Shown piece after piece: positions 8,981 to 17,345 of a stretch of DNA of 42,777 nt. The DNA comes from Myxococcota bacterium (lineage in GTDB: Bacteria; Myxococcota_A; Polyangia; Polyangiales; Polyangiaceae). Below the pieces are notes generated by a model. The model saw only the letters and a list, made by a program, of their open reading frames with translations, made no database searches and was not told the DNA's origin. The stretch's first letter is position 1, and each line of letters starts with the position of its first letter. A program made the position numbers and the translations under genes. The DNA lies in assembly GCA_963169165.1 (NCBI GenBank), contig CAUJFL010000287.1:1-42777 (forward strand). The letters are read 5' to 3'.

Positions 8981-11266
8981 ATGCGCGCTCGATCGCTGCT
9001 CGCCCTCACGCTCGCGTCGCTCGGCGCTTGCGCTTCGTCAGATGAAGCCGCCGCGCCGACTCCGTCGCCGACGCTCGACACGAGCGCGAGGGTGGACCCG
9101 TTCGTCGGCACCGGGGGCTTCGGATACTCGTTCGGCAGCGCGTTCGTCGGCGCGCTCGCGCCGAACGGCCTGGTCAAGCTCGGGCCTGACACGAGCGGCC
9201 CCGCCGGCACGCTGCTCAGCCAGCACTACTCGGGATACTGGCACAAGGACGACGAGCTGCTGGCGATCTCGCATCTGCACCTGCACGGCACCGGCGCGAC
9301 CGACTACGGCGTGCTCGGCGTGATGCCGCTCGTCGCGCGCGATCCCAAGAAGGCGCGCGTCGTCGACTACGGCGAGAAGATGGACAAGGCGACCGAGCAG
9401 GCGTCCCCCGGTCGCTACGCCGTCTCGCTGACGAACGGCGTCGGGATCGAGCTCACCGCGACCACGCGCGTCGGTGTGCACAGGTACACATTCCCGGCGG
9501 GCGCCGATCCGTGGCTATTCGTCGACCTCGCGCACCACCTCTCGGGCGGCACGGTCAAGGACGCCGCGTTGTCGGTCGACCCGGCCTCGCGGCGAATCAC
9601 GGGCAAATTCCGCAGCGTCGGCGGGATGAGCGGCGGCTTCGGCGGCTACGATGTGTTCTTCGACCTGCGCCCGCGCGCGCCGTTCAGCGAGCACATCATC
9701 GGCTCGAAGGGCGGCGAGCTCGGCGGCGCGCCCTCCGCGAAGGGCGACGAGCTGTCGGTCGCGCTGCATTTTCCTGGGGTGACCGAGCTCGAGGTCGCGG
9801 TGGGTCTGTCGCTCGTGGACGCCGAGGGCGCGACGAAGAACCTCGAGACCGAGGTCGCCGACGCGTCGCTCTCCCAGATCGAGGCGCGCACCGCGGCCGA
9901 CTGGAGCTCGCTGACCCAGAAGGTCCGCGTCTACGGCGGCGACGAGCACGATCGCAACATGGTCAAGACCGGCGCCTACCACGCGTACATGATGCCGACC
10001 GTCATCAGCGACGTGGACGGTCGCTTCATGGGACCCGACGGCGCGATCCACGCGGCTGACGGCTACCGGCAGGTGAGCGATCTCTCGCTGTGGGACACCT
10101 ACCGCACGCTGCACCCGTTTTACGATCTCGTGTCGCACGACGTCGCGCGGGACGCCGCGCGCAGCCTGATGACGTTCTCGAAGCTCGCGGGGTACTTCCC
10201 GCGCTGGCCCATCGCGACCGGCGAGGCAGGCACGATGCTCGGCGCGAGCGCCGAGATCGCGATCGCCGACGCGGTGATCAAGGGCGTGCCTGGCGTCGAC
10301 GGCGCCGAGGCCTACTCGCTGCTCCGCCCCGCCGCGATGGACCCGACGCCTCCCCCCGGCGGCCGCGGGGGTCGCAGCGGCGTGCAGGACTACCTCACGC
10401 TCGGCTTCGTCCCGTCGACCGAGGGCCGCAGCGTGTCGCTGACGGTCGAGTTCGCGCACGACGATTTCGCGCTGTCGAACCTCGCGGCGCTCGTCGGTCG
10501 CGCCGACGACCACGCGACGCTCGAGGCGAGGCGCGTCGGATACAAGGCGCTGTTCGATCCGAGCTCGGGCACGCTGCGCTCACGCACGAGAGAGGGCGCG
10601 CTCGCGAAGCCCGACACCTCACCGACCGATTTTTCCAGCGAATTCGCCGAGGCGAACGCGATCCAGACAGTGTGGGGCGCCCCCCACGACGCGCTCGGAC
10701 TCGCGGCGCTCTTCGGCGGTCCCGACGCGATGGCGCAGAGACTCGACGCGCTGTTCGAGTCGTCCAAGGCCGCATGGGAGGACATCGATCCCTCCGACGA
10801 GCTGCGGCGTGGCCTCGTGCAGAAGGGCTTCTGGCCCGCGAACGAGCCGTGCCTCCACATGCCCTACCTCTTCGCGCAGATCGGCCGACCCACGCTCACG
10901 CAGAGGTGGGCGAGGTGGGTGCTGTCGACCTACTTCAGCGACCGCGCCGACGGGCTGCCGGGCAACGACGACGGCGGCACGATGAGCACGTTCGCGGTGT
11001 TCACGGCGCTCGGCCTCTACCCGCTCGCGGGCAGCGATCGCTACACCCTCGGCTCCCCGGTGTTTCCGCGCGCCGAGCTCGACGTCCCGGGCGGCACCTT
11101 CACGATCGTCGCCGACGGCGCGTCGCGCGAGGCGATCTATGTGCAGTCGGTCACGCTCGACGGCGCGCCGGTCGACCGCCCCGAGCTGCGCCACTCCGAC
11201 CTCGCGCCGGGCCGCGTCCTGCGCTTCGTGATGGGCACCGAGCCGTCTGCGTGGGGCGCGTTCTGA
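8981..11266 (+). CDS. Glycoside hydrolase family 92 lipoprotein (exo-acting alpha-mannosidase)
   Basis: The protein has 761 residues. The signal sequence ends at Cys17 in SLGAC, predicting a lipid-anchored envelope or surface enzyme. GH92 landmarks run the whole length: VDPFVGTGG at the start of the mature N-domain, ISHLHLHGTGATDYG, YHAYMMPTVISDVDG, VSDLSLWDTYRTLHPFYD, GEAGTMLGA, NEPCLHMPYLF and LPGNDDGGTMS, where Asp663/Asp664 match the conserved acidic pair of the family's inverting, calcium-dependent active site. GH92 enzymes remove terminal alpha-linked mannose from glycans such as yeast mannan or N-glycans. In a predatory or scavenging myxobacterium it would degrade mannose polymers. The linkage specificity is not readable. 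The NEPCLH block departs from the NEPSHH I remember in characterised members, which may alter subsite contacts. Confidence 0.93.
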   Translation: MRARSLLALTLASLGACASSDEAAAPTPSPTLDTSARVDPFVGTGGFGYSFGSAFVGALAPNGLVKLGPDTSGPAGTLLSQHYSGYWHKDDELLAISHLHLHGTGATDYGVLGVMPLVARDPKKARVVDYGEKMDKATEQASPGRYAVSLTNGVGIELTATTRVGVHRYTFPAGADPWLFVDLAHHLSGGTVKDAALSVDPASRRITGKFRSVGGMSGGFGGYDVFFDLRPRAPFSEHIIGSKGGELGGAPSAKGDELSVALHFPGVTELEVAVGLSLVDAEGATKNLETEVADASLSQIEARTAADWSSLTQKVRVYGGDEHDRNMVKTGAYHAYMMPTVISDVDGRFMGPDGAIHAADGYRQVSDLSLWDTYRTLHPFYDLVSHDVARDAARSLMTFSKLAGYFPRWPIATGEAGTMLGASAEIAIADAVIKGVPGVDGAEAYSLLRPAAMDPTPPPGGRGGRSGVQDYLTLGFVPSTEGRSVSLTVEFAHDDFALSNLAALVGRADDHATLEARRVGYKALFDPSSGTLRSRTREGALAKPDTSPTDFSSEFAEANAIQTVWGAPHDALGLAALFGGPDAMAQRLDALFESSKAAWEDIDPSDELRRGLVQKGFWPANEPCLHMPYLFAQIGRPTLTQRWARWVLSTYFSDRADGLPGNDDGGTMSTFAVFTALGLYPLAGSDRYTLGSPVFPRAELDVPGGTFTIVADGASREAIYVQSVTLDGAPVDRPELRHSDLAPGRVLRFVMGTEPSAWGAF

Positions 11267-11278
11267 CCCACAAAAAGC

Positions 11279-11303
11279 GAGAGGCCGACGTCGGTCGGCC
11301 TCT
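11279..11303 (-). terminator. Hairpin terminator of the exbBD operon, possibly bidirectional
   Basis: A perfect 9-bp stem (11281-11289 with 11294-11302, extended by one A-T pair) closes a four-base loop. On the minus strand it is followed by TCGCTTTTTG, a typical U-tract, and it lies 27 bases past the last exbD stop. On the plus strand it lies just after the GH92 stop but is followed only by TTCGTCG, so it should work mainly for the minus-strand operon. Confidence 0.8.
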
Positions 11304-11329
11304 TCGTCGCGACCCCGCTCGCGGTCAGC

Positions 11330-11881
11330 TCACTTCTTCGAGTCGGCGATCTTCCCGACCATGAAGCTCACGTTCGGATAGCCGGCCGACGCGGCGGTCT
11401 GGAACACGCTCTTGACCACGAGCGCGGGGACCTCCTTGTCGACCTGGAGGATGACGACACCGGGGAAGTCCTTCTTCGCCGGGTTCAGCTTCTTCCAGTC
11501 ATCCTTCAGCGACTTCAACGAGTTGTAGAGCTCGTCGATGCGAGGCATCACACGACCGGCCTCCTCGACCGCGCGGGTCGAGCCGACCGGGTGCTCGTTG
11601 ACCAGGATCTGGCTGCCGTTGATGGCCACCATGGGGGCGGTGACCATGTCCATCGTGTTCTCCGCCATCGGCAGGGTGATAGATTTGTTGATCGGCGTCT
11701 CGCCGGAGGACGAGAAGCTCATCAGCAGGAAGATGACGACCGTGACGAGGTAGTCGATCATGCTGGTGAGGTTGAGCGAGGCGGCCACGCCGCGGTGCCC
11801 TCCGCCAGTCACCTTTTTCTTGACGAAGGCGAGCTGGACACCGTGCATCAAGCGCCGACCAGGTTTCGCGATAGCGGGCAT
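11330..11881 (-). CDS. exbD: Biopolymer transporter ExbD/TolR family protein (second of two)
   Basis: The protein has 183 residues. A positively charged N-terminus is followed by LNLTSMIDYLVTVVIFLLMSF, a single transmembrane helix at about 41-56 that includes the conserved Asp43 used for proton flow in ExbD/TolR. The remaining 125 residues are the periplasmic domain. It contains an extra charged segment (about 110-135, SLKSLKDDWKKLNPAKKDF) before the conserved strand VVILQVDKEVPALVVKSVFQTA. Together with ExbB and the first ExbD it forms a proton-driven motor that powers TonB- or Tol-type envelope processes. The start has an AGGGAG ribosome site eight bases upstream. It is the last gene of the operon, before the hairpin terminator. 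Confidence 0.92.
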   Translation of the reverse strand: MPAIAKPGRRLMHGVQLAFVKKKVTGGGHRGVAASLNLTSMIDYLVTVVIFLLMSFSSSGETPINKSITLPMAENTMDMVTAPMVAINGSQILVNEHPVGSTRAVEEAGRVMPRIDELYNSLKSLKDDWKKLNPAKKDFPGVVILQVDKEVPALVVKSVFQTAASAGYPNVSFMVGKIADSKK

Positions 11882-12467
11882 CTGTCGGTCTCCCTAAGTT
11901 CGAGGTCATCGAGAACGTGACGTTCATCGCGGGGTAGACCTTGTCTCCACCACCGGGGAACGGCCGCTTCGTGCTGTAGACGGCGTCGATCACCGCGATG
12001 ATCTCCTTGTAGGGAGTCTTGTTGTCGCAGTGGAGCACCGCCTGGTCCATCTTCTTGTCCGACGGATCGCGGTGGGCGCCGTTGGCCTTCCACTCGTCGG
12101 TGATCTTGGTCGCCAGATCGGGGAAACGGGTCTGCGCGTTGCGCCCCTCGCCGATCGTGACCGGCTTGCGCGGCACGTCGACGCTGCTGACCACCGCGTT
12201 GCCCTTGCGCCACGACAGGACGAACTTCTCGTCGCTGGCGATCGTCAGGTGCAGCATCGGCTGCGGCTCCTGCGGGGTCGTCTCGGTGTCGCGAGGCGGG
12301 CCCGGAACCTGGGCGTCCGCGTTGAGCCGCGACATGGTCGACCACACCGCCGTGATCAGGAGGAAACAGATCAGACACATCAACAAATCGATCATCGGGA
12401 TCATGTTGATCTCCGAGTCGAGCGACCTTCGGCCTCCGCCTCCGCCCTCTACGCTTACACCGCCCAT
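11499..12467 (-). CDS. exbD: Biopolymer transporter ExbD/TolR family protein (first of two) with frame-shifted read-through end
   Basis: It starts at 12467 with an AGGAGG site eight bases upstream. A Gly-rich N-terminus precedes NMIPMIDLLMCLICFLLITA, the single helix with conserved Asp27. The periplasmic domain runs to YPAMNVTFSMTSN at about residue 190. From there the frame stays open to 11499 and overlaps the second exbD by about 380 bases, but the added residues are Arg/His/Gly/Pro-rich and look like an out-of-frame translation of the neighbour. If one T of AACTTAG is skipped, a TAG at 11896-11894 ends the protein after MTSN. That TAG would also touch the ribosome site of the next gene. 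A single-base insertion, a sequencing error or frameshifting would all explain this. Treat 11894-12467 as the reliable part. Confidence 0.8.
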   Translation of the reverse strand: MGGVSVEGGGGGRRSLDSEINMIPMIDLLMCLICFLLITAVWSTMSRLNADAQVPGPPRDTETTPQEPQPMLHLTIASDEKFVLSWRKGNAVVSSVDVPRKPVTIGEGRNAQTRFPDLATKITDEWKANGAHRDPSDKKMDQAVLHCDNKTPYKEIIAVIDAVYSTKRPFPGGGDKVYPAMNVTFSMTSNLGRPTDARYRETWSALDARCPARLRQEKGDWRRAPRRGRLAQPHQHDRLPRHGRHLPADELLVLRRDADQQIYHPADGGEHDGHGHRPHGGHQRQPDPGQRAPGRLDPRGRGGRSCDASHRRALQLVEVAEG

Positions 12468-13213
12468 CGACGTGTCCTCCTGGATACCAAAGAGATGAAC
12501 TGGGAGGGCCTCCGCGGTCGCACCGCACCGCGGAGGCTCTGGGTGAACATCGGCTGTAAGCCGCCCTCGATGCCGGTCATGTTGACCTTCTGGCGGTTCT
12601 GGACGACGAGGTTGAGCACCTGCACGCTCGCCTCGTTGATGTCGTCCTCGAGCGCCTGGGTCTTGCCGTTGAGGATGGCGTACCCGATGAGGCCGATGAT
12701 GGCGACGATCAGGCCGAAGGCGGTGCAGTTCATGGCCTCGGAGATCCCCTGCGCGAGGATGCGCGCCTTCTGGCTCGGATCGACCGACTCGCCGGAGACG
12801 GCGCCGAAGGCCATGATGAGGCCGGTCACGGTGCCGAGCAGACCGGAGAGCATCGCGAGGTTCGCGAGCAGCGCGAGGTAGCCGGTGCGGTGGGCGATCT
12901 TCGGGATCTCGCGGAGCGCCGCCTCGTCCATCGCCGCCTGGACCTCTTCGTCGGGACGATTGACCTTCACGAGGCCGGCCTGGACGATGCGGGCCAGCGG
13001 CGCGTTGGCCGCCGAGCACATCTTCACGGCCTTGGCGATGTCACCCGCCAGGATGCACTTCTGCATCGTCGCGAGGAACACCTCTTTGTTGATGCCCGAC
13101 CCGAAGAGGTAGAGCGCGCGCTCGATGATGATGCCGATCGTAACGATGTTCCAGAACAGGATGGGCCACATGCCCCAGCCGCCTTCTTGGAAATGGTGCC
13201 ACAGCTTAGCCAT
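12455..13213 (-). CDS. exbB: MotA/TolQ/ExbB proton channel family protein
   Basis: The protein has 252 residues and starts at 13213 behind a GGGAGGA ribosome site. It has the three-helix plan of ExbB/TolQ: a first helix at GMWPILFWNIVTIGIIIERA, a cytoplasmic loop with a DEEVQAAMDEAA helix, then LALLANLAMLSGLLGTVTGL and CTAFGLIVAIIGLIGYAIL. The GLLGTVTG and AFG segments are the conserved pore helices. ExbB forms a pentamer around the ExbD helices and lets protons through. The tail after about residue 225 is basic and overlaps the exbD start by 13 bases, so translation is likely coupled. No tonB gene or receptor lies nearby, so the system it powers (TonB, Tol or adventurous gliding motility, all known in myxobacteria) is open. 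Confidence 0.93.
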   Translation of the reverse strand: MAKLWHHFQEGGWGMWPILFWNIVTIGIIIERALYLFGSGINKEVFLATMQKCILAGDIAKAVKMCSAANAPLARIVQAGLVKVNRPDEEVQAAMDEAALREIPKIAHRTGYLALLANLAMLSGLLGTVTGLIMAFGAVSGESVDPSQKARILAQGISEAMNCTAFGLIVAIIGLIGYAILNGKTQALEDDINEASVQVLNLVVQNRQKVNMTGIEGGLQPMFTQSLRGAVRPRRPSQFISLVSRRTRRWAV

Positions 13214-13506
13214 TTGCGATGTTCCTCCCGATGTTCGGGTGTGGGCGGGTTGTCACCCAACCCGGTGTTTGGGCGCATCTTGGGAAACCGGGGCGCGCTC
13301 CGTCAAGTGAGAAGAGAATTCGACGTGATGTTCGCGTCGTGCCGAAAAAATACAGATGGCACGACGATTGGAATCTTCTGTTGGCACGCTAAGGTCACGG
13401 CTGTTTGATCAGTGTGTGTGTGAATTTACAACGGCAGCGCCCGAGATTCTGCTTGGGGCGATTTCCGCTTCCACCGGACACGGAAATCGGCTTCGCCCGT
13501 CGCGGC
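13214..13506. promoter_or_regulatory. Upstream region of the exbB operon with a 9-bp inverted repeat
   Basis: These 293 bases hold no gene I can support and are less GC-rich than their surroundings. A perfect 9-bp inverted repeat (CGTCGTGCC at 13335-13343 and GGCACGACG at 13358-13366) is separated by a 14-base AT-rich spacer. It lies about 120 bases upstream of the exbB start and could be a regulator site or a transcript hairpin. A TTGACG at 13306-13301 on the minus strand could be a -35 box but has no convincing -10 partner. Confidence 0.4.
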
Positions 13507-14469
13507 TCAGCCGCCCCGCAGCGCGCGGTCGTGAAAGAGCAGCATCTCGAGCGCGCCGGGGCCTCGGTTCCACGGGTAGTCGTGGGGCCCGGGCAGCACC
13601 TCGTGCTCGTGCGCGAGCCCCGCTCTCTCGAGCGCCGCGTGGTACGCGCCGATCTCGTCCTTGTAGAAATCGCGGTCGCTCGTGACGACGCGCAGCGCGA
13701 GGCCGGGGTTCTGCTCGCGCGCGCGCGCCGTGCGCCGCGCGAGCTCGCGCGCCTCGGAGAGCTGGAGCGCGGCCTGCAGCGCGCCGACCGCGCGGAACTC
13801 CCGTGGGTGCGCGAGGCCGACCAGCAGCGACAGGCGGCCTCCGAGGCTGACGCCGTCGATGCCGACGCGCGTGAGGTCGACCTCGGGCTCGCGTCCCAGC
13901 CTCGGGAGCGCGTGCTCGACGACGAACCGCCCGAACGCGCGCGCGTTGTCGAGCGAGCGGGGAGAGAGCAGATCGGGCGTGTAGAGGCACGCGACCACGA
14001 GGCCGCCGTATGGCGCCGAGGCGAGGCGGGCGTTGTGGCGCTCGAGCTGTCGCGGCCGCACGAAGCCCTGAAAATCCTGTGCGACGAGCGGGGGCGCCGC
14101 GACCCGCCGCATCGCCTTGTCGAGCCAGTAGTCGCGCACCCACCCCCACGCTCCGCCCTCGAGGCCCTTCCTCGCCTCGCCGAGCCCGTGCAGCGCGACC
14201 AGGAGCGGCAGGCGTCTCCCCTCGGGGACACGAGGCGCCACGAGCACGCACCGCTGCGGACCTCCGTCGGCCTCGGTGAACGTGAGCTCGCGCGTCCAGA
14301 TCTCGGGCGGTGCGGGCGGGACGTCCGACGCGCTCGGCGCGGCCTCGGGCGTCGGCGCGGAGGCCGAGGGCCCAGACGACGTCGAGCGCGGCGCGACGCC
14401 TCGCGAGGGACGGTCGCACCCGACCAGCGCGGCGCCGAGGCCGACGACGGCGGCGCGCCGCGAGATCAA
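13507..14469 (-). CDS. Lipoprotein alpha/beta hydrolase (esterase/PHB-depolymerase type)
   Basis: The chosen start is a TTG at 14469 that overlaps the Nudix stop (TTGA). It gives a 320-residue protein beginning with a twin-arginine-like ISRRAAVVGLGAALVGC signal, with Cys18 as the lipid attachment site. After a Ser/Pro/Ala linker (about 25-60) comes an alpha/beta hydrolase: the oxyanion strand LLVALHGLGE, the nucleophile elbow GIDGVSLGG with Ser at its centre, and late catalytic Asp and His candidates in VVTSDRDFY and LPGPHDYPWNRG. This order matches serine esterases related to feruloyl esterase/PHB depolymerase and EsterD families. Substrate unknown; the location should be periplasmic or outer membrane. 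It is the last gene of a three-gene overlapping operon. Confidence 0.85.
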   Translation of the reverse strand: MISRRAAVVGLGAALVGCDRPSRGVAPRSTSSGPSASAPTPEAAPSASDVPPAPPEIWTRELTFTEADGGPQRCVLVAPRVPEGRRLPLLVALHGLGEARKGLEGGAWGWVRDYWLDKAMRRVAAPPLVAQDFQGFVRPRQLERHNARLASAPYGGLVVACLYTPDLLSPRSLDNARAFGRFVVEHALPRLGREPEVDLTRVGIDGVSLGGRLSLLVGLAHPREFRAVGALQAALQLSEARELARRTARAREQNPGLALRVVTSDRDFYKDEIGAYHAALERAGLAHEHEVLPGPHDYPWNRGPGALEMLLFHDRALRGG

Positions 14470-15110
14470 CCGCCGCCTCGCGGATAGCGCGCGCCCCAGG
14501 GCGCGTCCTCCGACTCGACGAGGCAGAGCGTCGTACGGGCGGCGCGCGACAGTCGGCGGAGGAGATCGACCACGATCGCCGCGGTCGCGCCGTAAGGCAC
14601 CTCGCCAGACGGCAGCCGAAAGAAGGGCGTCGGGACCACGCGCCCGCGCCACGGCTCGAGCTTGAAGAAGATCGGCGCCAGCCCCGCGAGGTACGGCTGG
14701 AGGTCCATCGCGACCAGCCGCTCGATCTCGCGAGACGCGGCGCGCGCCGGCGCGTGCGTCAGGCCGACGAACGGGTGGATCAGGTACTTCCCGGTCACGA
14801 CGGGCATCGCGAACAGCTCGCCCACGCACTCGATCTCGGACGCCTCGACCCCGTACTCTTCGCGCGTCTCGCGCAGCGCGGTCGCGAGCAGCGAGCCGTC
14901 ACCAGGGTCGGGGCGTCCTCCCGGGAGCGCGAGCTCGCCCCCGTGCTCGCGCAGCGACGCCGCCCGCACGTGGAGCACCGCGCGCAACGGCGCCTCGTGG
15001 AGCAGGACGAGCACCGCGGCGCGCTCGTCCCCCGTGAGGTCGGGGAACCCCTCCGGCAGGCAGGCGGGATCGCCGAGCGCGCGGCGGACCAGGTCGAAAT
15101 CGAAGGTCAT
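14466..15110 (-). CDS. Nudix hydrolase of the coenzyme A diphosphatase type
   Basis: The protein has 214 residues. The segment SLREHGGELALPGG is the extra signature (LLxxRxxxLRxHxGxxxxPGG) of CoA-specific Nudix enzymes such as E. coli NudL and yeast PCD1. It leads directly into a Nudix helix, GDGSLLATALRETREEYGV, where the metal-binding REtREE glutamates are all present. Such enzymes cleave CoA and acyl-CoA to 4'-phosphopantetheine and 3',5'-ADP. The start ATG overlaps the upstream L,D-transpeptidase stop (ATGA) and its stop overlaps the downstream hydrolase start. It has no signal peptide, so it is the only cytoplasmic protein in an operon of two envelope lipoproteins. Confidence 0.9.
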   Translation of the reverse strand: MTFDFDLVRRALGDPACLPEGFPDLTGDERAAVLVLLHEAPLRAVLHVRAASLREHGGELALPGGRPDPGDGSLLATALRETREEYGVEASEIECVGELFAMPVVTGKYLIHPFVGLTHAPARAASREIERLVAMDLQPYLAGLAPIFFKLEPWRGRVVPTPFFRLPSGEVPYGATAAIVVDLLRRLSRAARTTLCLVESEDAPWGARYPRGGG

Positions 15111-16651
15111 GGGTGGACGAACACCACGCTGCCGGTGAGGGCGCGACGCGCAGAGTGAAACCCGGGAGGCACCTTCGGCTCGGTGAAATCGAACAGGAAG
15201 CGCGCGTCCTCGGGCGCGAGGTTGATGCAGCCGTGGCTGCGCGGCGTGCCGAAGTCGTCGTGCCAGTACGCCGCGTGCAGCGCGTAGCCGCCCTCGAAGT
15301 ACTGCACGTACGGGATGTCGCGCAGCTCGAACTCCTCGCCGACGATCTCCGAGTCCATCGTCGCCGCGACGTGCTTCGTGTGGACGCGGAAGATGCCGCG
15401 CTTCGTCGACTTGCTCTTCTCGGGGTCGCCGAGGCCGGCCTCGCCCGTCGACACGAGCGTCGCGTAGACCGCCCTGGTGCCGTCGTAGGCGACGAGGGTC
15501 TGCTTCGTGATGTTGACGTCGAGCCAGCGCTCGCCCTTCTTGCCCCATTTCGGCATCTTCTTGGCGGGGTCGAGGCGCGACGCGAACTGGTCGCTGATCC
15601 ACAGGCCATCTTCTGTCTGGAAGTGGAGCACCTTGTGGAAGAACTTCTGCTTGCCCGTGAGCTTGATGGCGGCGCGGCGCGGGAGCTCGGCGACCTTGAC
15701 GAGCTTCTTGCCGTCTTCCTTGAACGACGCGCCGCCCGCGCGGCGGACGAGCGCGAACGGAAAGTCGATGTCCTTCGGGAGCTCGACGCCGCGGAACGAC
15801 GAGCCCTCGACCGGGCGCAGGCGATCCACCGGCACGACGAGGAGGTTGGTGGTGATGCCGTAGCGGCGCCCGTCGACGACGGCGGTGTCCACGAACGCGA
15901 GCCCGTTGTGGCGCTTCGTGCGGCCGACGACGAGCGCGGACGGATCCTTCGCGAGGCCCGACAGGTTGCCCCAGAACGCCTTGTCGCCCGCGAACGCGGG
16001 CGGCACGTCGGTCGCCTGCGCGTCCCAGAGCTCGCGCGCCGTCCGCGGATCCCGCGACCAGTGCTCTGGGCGAAACTGCGCGCCCGCCTCGCCCGGCGCG
16101 TCGAGCCACTCGCGCATCCTCGCGTCGAGATCGCCCTCCTCGCGCTCGGCCTCCTTTCGGGTCGGGAGGCGCGAGTAGATGGGCCCCTGCTTGCGGACGA
16201 TCCCGTACGTGTACGGCATGCCTCGCGAGCGATCGGGCCCGCGCGCGAGCAGCCTCGTGAGCTCGTGCGAGGTGTCGAGCGTCGCCGACGAGGGCTCGAC
16301 GCAGACGTAGCCGTCTCCGACCGCGTACCAGCCGCCGGCGCACCCCGCGCGACCCACGGGTTCGGCCCCGCGCGCGACGAGGCTCCCCGCGCGCAGCCCG
16401 CCGATCAGCCGCGCGACGTCGGTCGGCCGCTCGCGCACCGGCGTCTCCCACGCGAGCGCGAGCAGCCGGGGCGAGTCGGCGGACGCCGCCGACGACGACG
16501 ACGGAGCCGCGGCCGTCGACGCGCTCGGCGCGACCAGCGGCGACGCGGACGCCGACGTGGACGGCGACGGCGACGGGCTCGGGCGTCGGCACCCGACGCA
16601 CAAAGTCAACACCGCGGGCGCGAGCACCCAGGAACGTGGTAGACGGGCCAA
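15107..16651 (-). CDS. Lipoprotein L,D-transpeptidase (YkuD domain)
   Basis: The protein has 514 residues from a TTG start; a GTG eight codons later is an alternative. The signal ends near VLTLCVGC (Cys21 likely lipidated), followed by a Ser/Pro/Ala linker (about 22-60). The long middle part (about 60-350) has SH3-like beta-rich segments and is not recognised further. The C-terminal YkuD domain has the HDDFGTPRSHGCINL signature with His464, His473 and nucleophile Cys475. L,D-transpeptidases make 3-3 cross-links in peptidoglycan or attach proteins to it. Many delta-type proteobacteria carry similar large lipoprotein forms. It leads the operon with the Nudix and esterase genes. Confidence 0.92.
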   Translation of the reverse strand: MARLPRSWVLAPAVLTLCVGCRRPSPSPSPSTSASASPLVAPSASTAAAPSSSSAASADSPRLLALAWETPVRERPTDVARLIGGLRAGSLVARGAEPVGRAGCAGGWYAVGDGYVCVEPSSATLDTSHELTRLLARGPDRSRGMPYTYGIVRKQGPIYSRLPTRKEAEREEGDLDARMREWLDAPGEAGAQFRPEHWSRDPRTARELWDAQATDVPPAFAGDKAFWGNLSGLAKDPSALVVGRTKRHNGLAFVDTAVVDGRRYGITTNLLVVPVDRLRPVEGSSFRGVELPKDIDFPFALVRRAGGASFKEDGKKLVKVAELPRRAAIKLTGKQKFFHKVLHFQTEDGLWISDQFASRLDPAKKMPKWGKKGERWLDVNITKQTLVAYDGTRAVYATLVSTGEAGLGDPEKSKSTKRGIFRVHTKHVAATMDSEIVGEEFELRDIPYVQYFEGGYALHAAYWHDDFGTPRSHGCINLAPEDARFLFDFTEPKVPPGFHSARRALTGSVVFVHP

Positions 16652-16718
16652 CCGCGCGCGTTCTTAGCGACGCTCTCGCGACCCACGCAAGCCCCTTGGC
16701 GCGCTACTGAGGCCCTCC

Positions 16719-17327
16719 ATGAAGAACACCTCCCGCATCCAGATCGCCCTCCTCGTCGCCACCGCCGCGTACGTCGGCTGCAAGAGCGACAAGCCCGCCG
16801 AGGTACCGCAGGGCGGTCAGAGCGGCTTCGCGAACGCGCCGGCCACCGCGACCACGACGGCGCCGCCTCCCACCGCGTCCACGACCGCGCCGCCGCCCGC
16901 CACGACGACGACCGCGCCCCCGCCGCCGTTCGATCCCACGGCGCTCGGCGTGATGCTCTCGCCGCTGATGACGCCGCTCGCTCAGAAATACGCGCCAGGG
17001 ATGCAGCCGGACGGTCAGCCGATCGTCGGGCTCGCGCAGCAGGGGGTGCCGCTCGAGCGGCAGGTCACGCTGCAGCCGGGCAAGTGCTACACGGCGATCG
17101 CGGGCGCGCTGCCGCCGATCGCCGACGTCTCGATCGAGCTGGTGCTCAACGCGCCTCCGGCGCCGCAGCAGATCCTGTCGCAGTCGTCCGGGGGTGGGCT
17201 GCAGCCGGTGATGGCGCCGATGCCCAACTGCTTCAAGAACCCCACGCCGTTCCCCGGCCCGGCGATCCTGCGCGTGACGTCGCGTCAGGGGTCCGGCGGC
17301 GTGATGGCTCAGCTCTACGTGAAATGA
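16719..17327 (+). CDS. Small lipoprotein with Thr/Pro/Ala linker, function unknown
   Basis: The protein has 202 residues: a signal ending YVGC (Cys21), a low-complexity Thr/Pro/Ala linker (about 40-70) of the kind that crosses the periplasm, and a compact C-terminal domain. That domain has two cysteines (in PGKCYTAIAG and MPNCFKNP) that could form a disulfide, and it ends in a GVMAQLYVK strand. A similar 'GKCYT...' domain occurs in other myxobacterial lipoproteins, but I know of no function. It lies 18 bases before the phosphodiester glycosidase gene on the same strand. Confidence 0.8.
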   Translation: MKNTSRIQIALLVATAAYVGCKSDKPAEVPQGGQSGFANAPATATTTAPPPTASTTAPPPATTTTAPPPPFDPTALGVMLSPLMTPLAQKYAPGMQPDGQPIVGLAQQGVPLERQVTLQPGKCYTAIAGALPPIADVSIELVLNAPPAPQQILSQSSGGGLQPVMAPMPNCFKNPTPFPGPAILRVTSRQGSGGVMAQLYVK

Positions 17328-17345
17328 ATTTGCTAGCGTGAGCGC

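Noticed and set aside
13357-13371. Sigma54-like TGGCAC-N5-TTGG on the plus strand
   Set aside because: No plus-strand gene starts downstream, the -12 element is imperfect, and TGGCAC is part of the inverted repeat.
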